Shown here piece by piece: positions 3,453 through 6,647 of a DNA stretch of 6,647 nucleotides; position 1 is the stretch's first letter, and each line of letters opens with the position of its first letter. The DNA is from Candidatus Zixiibacteriota bacterium. GTDB lineage: Bacteria > Zixibacteria > MSB-5A5 > SM1-73. Both the position numbers and the translations under genes were made by a program. The stretch spans positions 1,259-7,905 of the forward strand of contig JAOZNS010000023.1 of NCBI GenBank assembly GCA_029933635.1, given 5' to 3'. The notes beneath the pieces were generated by a model. The model was given only the letters and a program-made list of their open reading frames with translations. It did not search any database and was not told where the DNA came from.

Positions 3453-6272
3453 ATGTTAAGCATTAGGGAAAAATTCGGCATTCTTATTTTCTCCGGGGGT
3501 TTTATCATCGCCTTAATTTGGGCAGTTTTAAACAATCAGCCTTCTTTTAACTCCGGTGTAAATATGCCATCCTTTGAAAAATCTGAGGGGAAAGAAGAAG
3601 AGAAAAAACCCAACGACTGGTTCTTCATGCAGAGAGCCTATCCGTTAGGAAAGATACCTTTAGATCAGTATCTTGCCTCTTTAGAGCAGGCCAAAGCTAT
3701 GAGAGCCAAAGCCGGGGATAAAGATGGGATTATCTGGTCAGAAGCGGGACCCACCAACATCCCCGGTCGGATCACAGATATTGCAGTCCATCCCGAGTAT
3801 CCAAACATCATTTATGCTGGAGCAGCATGTGGAGGGGTGTTCAAATCAACTGACAACGGTGCCTCCTGGACTCCTATTTTTGATGAACAGGGGACTCCCT
3901 CTATCGGTGCTTTGGCTATCAATCCCGACGATCCCCAAATCCTCTATGTGGGAACAGGTGAAGCCAACGGAAGTGGGGACTCCTATCCCGGGACCGGGAT
4001 TTACAAATCAACAGACGGTGGCTCAAGCTGGAGCCACATTGGACTGGAGGACAGCTATCATATCGGTCGGATAGCTCTTCATCCAAAAGATCCAGAGATC
4101 GTCTTTGTGGCGGCTTGTGGCAAGCTTTTCGGCACAAACCCGGAAAGAGGCATCTACAAAAGCACCGATGGTGGCACAACTTGGGAGCAGAAACTCTTTA
4201 TAAGTGATTCCACCGCGGCGATCGATGTAGCTCTGGATCCCACGGATCTTAACACCATCTATGCCGCCATGTGGGAAAGATTGAGAGCTCCCGACAGACG
4301 TAAGGTCGGGGGATGGACCAGCGGAATCTATAAGTCCACAGATGGCGGAAATAGCTGGTATCAGCTCACCAATGGTTTGCCTCAATCCGCCGATACCATA
4401 GGACGAATCGGGCTGTCGGTGTGTGCCTCCTCCCCTAACGTGGTCTATGCCATATACTGCAATCATCCTGGAAGATTCATGGGGGTATACAAATCTACAG
4501 ACTACGGTGAGTCGTGGACCCGAACCAATGACTCAATCTTGGACGGTTTCTTAGGTGGATTCGGATGGTATTTTGGCAATTTGAGAGTCGATCCCACAAA
4601 TCCTAATCGGGTGTTCGTTATGGGGGTAGACCTTTATAGGAGCACAAATGGGGGCAGTTCCTGGTCCGAGGTAGGATACTCAGTCCATGTGGATCATCAC
4701 GCCATGTTCATCTCTCCGATGGAGCCCAACCGAATTTATCTGGGTTGTGATGGTGGGGTGTATCTTTCCACAAATGGCGGAACTGCCTGGAGCATCTGCA
4801 CTAACCAGCCATCCACACAGTTCTACGCCATCACAATTGACCATCTGAATCCCCAGAGGTTATATGGTGGAACCCAAGACAATGGCACTCTGCGCACCCT
4901 CACTGGAGATTTGGACGACTGGGAGATGATTCACGGAGGAGATGGTTTCTACTGCAACGTGGATTATACCAACTCCAATGTCATTTATGCGGAGTATCAA
5001 TGGGGGTGGTTGCGTAAATCCACTGATTTAGGCTACAATTGGTACTATATTATGGATGGAATAGATTACAGCGATCGACGCAACTGGTGCACCCCGGTGA
5101 TTATGGATCCGGTGGATCATAATACTTTATATTATGGATCGTATCGTCTTTATAAAACCACCGATGGTGGCGAATGGTGGAGCCCGATAAGTGCAGACTT
5201 AACCGATGGACCCGGAGGTGGGAACTTAACCTATGGAACCATTACCACCATCGCGGTGGCTCCTTCAAATACCCAGGTTATCTATGTGGGCACCGATGAT
5301 GCCAACGTATGGGTTACCACCGATGGTGGAGATAACTGGATCGACATTTCGGCAGGACTACCTGATCGCTGGGTCACAAGGGTGACGGTAGATCCTTATG
5401 CCGATTCTGTCGCTTATGTCACTTTCTCCGGACATCGAGTTAGCTCTCCACTTCCCCACATCTATCGCACCACCAATTATGGCACCACCTGGCAGTCAAT
5501 ATCTTCCAATCTTCCGGAAGGTCCGATAAATGATGTAATAGTTGATCCCCAGAATTCATCGGTTCTGTATGTGGGATCGGATGTTGGAGTTTATATAACT
5601 TACGATCTGGGAGGAAGCTGGGAGCCTCTGGGCACTGGATTGCCCATCACCACGGTGCACGATTTAGCCTTTCATGAGCCAACCCGCAAGCTGGTGGCGG
5701 GCACACATGGTCGTTCCATGTTCTTTTGCCAGGTTCCAACAACCGACACCCTTCACGGGGTTCAAGTCTTAGCTGGAGAGAACGTAAACTCGATCAATGC
5801 TGACGAAAAACAGGTGCTGTTCTTTTTGCAAAACACGGGACAGGTTACAGATACGTTCGACGTGATCGTAACCGAGCAATTAGGATGGAATCTAAATCCC
5901 ACAACATATCGGACAGAACTAAGTGCTGGACAGATCGACACCTCGGAGATCATGGTGAGCGTTCCCTACGATGCTACCTTAGGAACGGTCGATCAAATTA
6001 GCTTTGAAGCTACCTCCAGGGGTAACCCCTATTACCAGGATCAGGCTGTCCTCACCGTGACGGTATATGCGATAAGGGGCGATGCCTCCAATGATGGCGT
6101 GATAGATCTGGGGGATGTGGTGATTTTGATAAACTACCTTTTTAGAGGAGGATCGGCTCCAGAGATCTTCCAAACCGGCGATACCAATTGTGACACAATA
6201 ATCGATGTGGGTGATGTGGTGGTGTTGATAAATTATCTTTTTCGTAATGGACCTTTGCCCTGTGCTCCTTAA
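3453..6272 (+). CDS. Exported Asp-box (BNR/sortilin-like) beta-propeller protein with C-terminal dockerin
   Basis: A 939-residue extracytoplasmic protein. Residues 8-27 form a hydrophobic N-terminal signal or anchor without a clear cleavage motif; a charged linker (41-53) follows. From 93 to about 757 the protein is a propeller array with twelve Asp boxes (S/T-x-D/N-x-G-x-x-W) beginning at residues 132, 186, 237, 295, 348, 397, 439, 523, 569, 622, 673 and 716. Such arrays occur in VPS10/sortilin-type and GH74-type proteins. The entry GPTNIPGRITDIAVHPEYPN and the closing LVAGTHGRSMFF are typical of secreted proteins annotated only as glycosyl hydrolase or sortilin; enzymatic activity is not shown. 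Residues about 768-872 look like a NEW3/CARDB-type beta-sandwich. Residues 875-939 are a type I dockerin with both calcium loops intact. The gene probably stands alone: it diverges from the repeat protein and converges on the minus-strand gene downstream. Confidence 0.88.
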   Translation: MLSIREKFGILIFSGGFIIALIWAVLNNQPSFNSGVNMPSFEKSEGKEEEKKPNDWFFMQRAYPLGKIPLDQYLASLEQAKAMRAKAGDKDGIIWSEAGPTNIPGRITDIAVHPEYPNIIYAGAACGGVFKSTDNGASWTPIFDEQGTPSIGALAINPDDPQILYVGTGEANGSGDSYPGTGIYKSTDGGSSWSHIGLEDSYHIGRIALHPKDPEIVFVAACGKLFGTNPERGIYKSTDGGTTWEQKLFISDSTAAIDVALDPTDLNTIYAAMWERLRAPDRRKVGGWTSGIYKSTDGGNSWYQLTNGLPQSADTIGRIGLSVCASSPNVVYAIYCNHPGRFMGVYKSTDYGESWTRTNDSILDGFLGGFGWYFGNLRVDPTNPNRVFVMGVDLYRSTNGGSSWSEVGYSVHVDHHAMFISPMEPNRIYLGCDGGVYLSTNGGTAWSICTNQPSTQFYAITIDHLNPQRLYGGTQDNGTLRTLTGDLDDWEMIHGGDGFYCNVDYTNSNVIYAEYQWGWLRKSTDLGYNWYYIMDGIDYSDRRNWCTPVIMDPVDHNTLYYGSYRLYKTTDGGEWWSPISADLTDGPGGGNLTYGTITTIAVAPSNTQVIYVGTDDANVWVTTDGGDNWIDISAGLPDRWVTRVTVDPYADSVAYVTFSGHRVSSPLPHIYRTTNYGTTWQSISSNLPEGPINDVIVDPQNSSVLYVGSDVGVYITYDLGGSWEPLGTGLPITTVHDLAFHEPTRKLVAGTHGRSMFFCQVPTTDTLHGVQVLAGENVNSINADEKQVLFFLQNTGQVTDTFDVIVTEQLGWNLNPTTYRTELSAGQIDTSEIMVSVPYDATLGTVDQISFEATSRGNPYYQDQAVLTVTVYAIRGDASNDGVIDLGDVVILINYLFRGGSAPEIFQTGDTNCDTIIDVGDVVVLINYLFRNGPLPCAP
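6075..6269 (+). other. Dockerin type I domain (residues 875-939)
   Basis: Two F-hand calcium loops are seen. Loop 1 has ligands D877, S879, D881, D885 and D888; loop 2 has D910, N912, D914, D918 and D921. Each is followed by the helix VVxLINYLFR. The repeats end GGSAPEIF and NGPLPCAP. Dockerins bind cohesin modules on scaffolds or cell surfaces; no cohesin is encoded in this window. Similar domains end many secreted proteins of uncultured FCB bacteria, where the role is unsettled. S879 in place of the usual N/D at position 3 of loop 1 is the only substitution at a ligand. Confidence 0.85.
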
Positions 6273-6314
6273 GCTTAAATATAGGGGTCAGCTTAGGAAT
6301 TACTCCCGTCCTGG

Positions 6315-6355
6315 AAATAAAAAACCCTCATTTCGCTGGCTGAAGAAATGAGGGT
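6315..6355 (-). terminator. Intrinsic terminator of the unidentified minus-strand gene
   Basis: ACCCTCATTTC (6324-6334) and GAAATGAGGGT (6345-6355) make a perfect 11-bp stem with a 10-base loop. On the minus strand the stem runs into TTTTT-A-TTT (6323-6315). It begins 30 bases after the stop codon of the gene at 6386-6646. On the plus strand no T-run follows the stem, so it is a poor factor-independent terminator for the converging propeller gene. Confidence 0.85.
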
Positions 6356-6385
6356 CTGGAAAGGAACGGTCTAAGAGGCGGTAGA

Positions 6386-6646
6386 TTATTCGTTAAACAG
6401 ATAAACCGATTCCTGATAAAATTTAGCTTTCTTACTTTTGATCCGATAGGATAAAAGCTCCTTTAAAAATAGATTTTTCTCTGAAAGGGGAGCCTTATCA
6501 GCCAACACCGAACAGGAAACCTCCAAGCCTAAAATTCGCTGGGTAATCACAAATCTGGTCACGCCGAAGGGAAAAAGCATTCCACCAGAGACCAGATCAA
6601 TCACCTGCTTTTTTTTGAATATGGGTAGCAGGTTCACCGCTGAGCT
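6386..6646 (-). CDS. 3' part of an unrecognised gene, cut by the window edge
   Basis: The frame is open from the window edge to a TAA at 6386, giving 86 residues. A GTG at 6637 could serve as a start, but no ribosome binding site is visible in the few bases before it and the frame continues through SSAV upstream, so I read it as the C-terminal end of a longer protein. Visible features are a basic segment (FKKKQ), a hydrophobic glycine-containing stretch (SGGMLFPFGVTRFVITQRI), an acidic/leucine-rich helix (LSEKNLFLKELLSYRIKSKK) and the ending YQESVYLFNE. There is no signal peptide or clear membrane helix in this part. I do not recognise the family. The strong terminator directly downstream supports that it is a real expressed gene. 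Confidence 0.6.
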   Translation of the reverse strand, partial: SSAVNLLPIFKKKQVIDLVSGGMLFPFGVTRFVITQRILGLEVSCSVLADKAPLSEKNLFLKELLSYRIKSKKAKFYQESVYLFNE

Positions 6647-6647
6647 A

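Noticed and set aside
3724..4466. Plus- and minus-strand ORFs of 86-147 codons within the propeller gene
   Set aside because: Shadows of the 939-residue frame, which carries the Asp boxes and dockerin.
6324..6355. Hairpin as a terminator for the plus-strand propeller gene
   Set aside because: The plus strand lacks a T-run after the stem; the T-run is on the minus strand.
6620..6647. tRNA-like D-arm sequence TAGCTCAGCGGT at the minus-strand edge
   Set aside because: The bases that follow do not form an anticodon arm or T arm and an ORF runs through it, so it is a coincidence.

Overview
The window looks like bacterial DNA of moderate G+C content, probably from an uncultured lineage of the FCB type (for example candidate phylum Zixibacteria or a relative). 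This rests on remembered family patterns, not on a marker gene. The two pointers are a C-terminal dockerin of the form GDxxxDGxIDxGDVVxLINYLFRxG on a large secreted propeller protein, and a secreted short-repeat glycine-rich surface-type protein next to it. No rRNA, tRNA, CRISPR array, transposase or phage gene was found.

Layout. Bases 1-261 hold no convincing gene, but 91-178 form a degenerate palindromic element with TGTCA/TGACA ends. On the minus strand follow a GNAT acetyltransferase (262-729), a cysteine-rich DUF3795-like protein (847-1299), a possible 41-residue small protein (1454-1579) overlapping the end of a four-helix DUF3147-like membrane protein (1563-1913), and a secreted protein of seventeen about-15-residue glycine-rich repeats (2155-3126). 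A 326-bp divergent intergenic region (3127-3452) carries candidate control sites. The largest gene lies on the plus strand at 3453-6272: a 939-residue exported protein with twelve Asp-box (BNR) motifs, a beta-sandwich-like segment and a two-loop dockerin. The window closes with the 3' part of an unrecognised minus-strand gene (6386-6646), which has a strong intrinsic terminator at 6315-6355.

How the parts relate. The two secreted proteins are divergently transcribed from one intergenic region and could be co-regulated cell-surface proteins. That is inference from layout only. The left-hand minus-strand genes are separated by gaps of more than 100 bases holding hairpins, so they are probably individual transcription units. 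I see no gene set that forms a recognisable new defence, mobile or biosynthetic system. The most unusual items are the repeat protein, the dockerin propeller without a visible cohesin partner, the overlapping small ORF and several unexplained inverted repeats.
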